This document shows positions 5,401-6,290 of a stretch of DNA of 6,290 nucleotides, in pieces; position 1 is the first letter of the stretch; each line of letters starts with the position of its first letter. Source of the stretch: Candidatus Omnitrophota bacterium (GTDB taxonomy: Bacteria; Omnitrophota; Gorgyraeia; 1-14-0-20-64-10; JACQQZ01); NCBI GenBank assembly GCA_016206755.1, contig JACQQZ010000010.1, positions 1 to 6,290 on the forward strand. Direction: 5' to 3'. The notes beneath the pieces are model-generated. The model did no database searches. It worked only from the letters and a program-made list of their open reading frames with translations, and had not been told where the DNA came from. The translations under genes and the position numbers were made by a program.

Positions 5401-6290
5401 ATGCGTGAGCGCATCTTAACGGCTGTTGCCATTTTCGTCCTGACGCTGCTGCTGGCCCTGACGTTGATGCCGCTGTTTTTGATGTTTTACACTTCCGTCA
5501 AGCCGGCCGGGACGCTGACCAGGCAGGTTTCTGAAATCGCCGTCGCGGATTTTGAGATCGGAGAGCTCAACTCCATCGGGGGGCCCATGGAAGTCAAGGC
5601 GACCGGCGAGAACTCCAGCGTGGCGATGAATTTTATCCCGGCCAAACCGGAATCCCGCCGCGATCGCATTCTGCAGATCAGCTATGCCTCCACCGGGGAA
5701 GGACGCGTTCAATGGTGGACCCGCCTGACCCAGGACATGCGTAAATTCGACGCGCTGGAATTTTCAGTGCGCGGAGAGCTCGGCGGGGAATCTTTCACCA
5801 TTGATCTGGTCGATCCGAAGGGCCGGCGCGCCAGCATTCCGATTCAGCAGTATTTGCGAGGAGGCGTGCGTCCGGGCTGGGCCAGAGTCCGCATCCCGAT
5901 GGAGCATTTTCCGTTGGCCTTGTTGACGCCGGGCCGCACGGAGCGGACAGCGGAAGATATGGCGTTGAGCTTCGACAGCGGCAGCGGCACCATTTATTTG
6001 AACGACGTCAAGCTCGTCTTCAAAAAATGGACGCTGAACAATTATTACGACGTGATCGTCAGCGGCCCTTTCGGGCGCTATTTCTTCAACAGCTTGATCA
6101 TTTCGCTGGTGATCACGTTTTCCAACCTTCTGTTCAGCTCGATGGTCGGCTACGCTTTTGCCCGCCGCGAATTTCCGGGCAAGCGCACCATGTTCATGCT
6201 GATTTTAGGCAGCATCATGATTCCGCCGCAGGTGATGATGGTGCCGATCTTCATCTTGATGAAGCACATGAATTGGCTCAACACCTATTG
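5401..6290 (+). CDS. MalG-like sugar ABC permease with inserted carbohydrate-binding-like domain (cut by window end)
   Basis: The frame is open from the ATG at 5401 to the window edge: 296 codons without a stop, so the C-terminus including the expected EAA loop is not seen. Residues about 8-29 are the first transmembrane helix, ending in the usual MalG-type phrase YTSVKPAGTL. Normally some 20 residues then lead to the next helix. Here about 170 residues intervene (about 40-207) before the familiar W-T-L-N-N-Y-Y-D-V (210-218), RYFFNSLIISLVI and GYAFARREFPGKRTM resume, followed by IMIPPQVMMVP. The insert has the pattern of a jelly-roll galactose-binding/CIA30-like domain: ADFEIGELNSIGG (49-61), a strand FDALEFSVRG (116-125), GGESFTIDLVDPKG (128-141), GWARVRIPMEHF (159-170), and a closing GTIYLNDVKLVF (196-207). 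In position it would face the periplasm, as the P2 loop does in E. coli MalF. It is the second gene of the operon and the probable partner of the fused MalF half. The G-tract that could serve as its ribosome binding site is in the preceding element. Confidence 0.9.
   Translation, partial: MRERILTAVAIFVLTLLLALTLMPLFLMFYTSVKPAGTLTRQVSEIAVADFEIGELNSIGGPMEVKATGENSSVAMNFIPAKPESRRDRILQISYASTGEGRVQWWTRLTQDMRKFDALEFSVRGELGGESFTIDLVDPKGRRASIPIQQYLRGGVRPGWARVRIPMEHFPLALLTPGRTERTAEDMALSFDSGSGTIYLNDVKLVFKKWTLNNYYDVIVSGPFGRYFFNSLIISLVITFSNLLFSSMVGYAFARREFPGKRTMFMLILGSIMIPPQVMMVPIFILMKHMNWLNTY

Noticed and set aside
5121..5408. A 95-codon frame from the GTG just after the TAA to an overlap with the ATG at 5401
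   Set aside because: It matches the inverted-repeat element almost exactly. The peptide is low-complexity and Arg/Ser/Trp-rich, and other frames are open there too. It is read as translated repeat, not a gene.

Overview
The window reads as chromosome of a Gram-negative, probably uncultivated bacterium. The base composition is GC-rich, the promoters are sigma70-like, several proteins carry Sec signal peptides, and long perfect palindromes sit between genes. The lineage cannot be fixed from sequence alone. A PVC/Omnitrophota-type or deltaproteobacterial-type genome is a guess, not a conclusion.

The layout is two divergent transcription units fired from a compact back-to-back promoter region at about 2749-2906. 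Leftward on the minus strand lie three genes for secreted, beta-rich proteins. The first is a 226-aa protein (2748-2068), the second a 274-aa two-domain protein resembling a periplasmic chaperone or Ig-fold protein (2053-1229), and the third a 344-aa protein (1131-97). The third joins an N-terminal Ig-like domain to a C-terminal module that is visibly homologous to the first protein. I do not recognise the shared module as a named family. The layout suggests two paralogous surface or periplasmic proteins with a possible chaperone between them. Near-perfect hairpin palindromes of one repeat family follow the second and third genes (1165-1230 and 7-83).

Rightward on the plus strand lie genes for a carbohydrate-type ABC importer with unusual domain arrangements. 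The first (2907-5120) fuses a complete family-1 (MalE-like) solute-binding protein to a complete MalF-like permease through an extra transmembrane helix. The second (5401 to beyond the window end) is a MalG-like permease in which about 170 residues resembling a jelly-roll, carbohydrate-binding (CIA30/galactose-binding-like) domain sit in the first periplasmic loop. If both readings hold, each half of the membrane channel carries its own extracytoplasmic module. No ATPase gene is visible; it may lie downstream or elsewhere.

Between the two permease genes is a 275-bp element (5120-5394) made of nested inverted repeats. It has perfect 24-bp terminal arms, begins on the last base of the upstream stop codon and ends 6 bases before the next ATG. 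It looks like a non-autonomous, MITE-like palindromic insertion that separates a very strong purine-rich ribosome-binding tract from the gene it would otherwise serve. No rRNA, tRNA, CRISPR array, transposase or integrase was seen.
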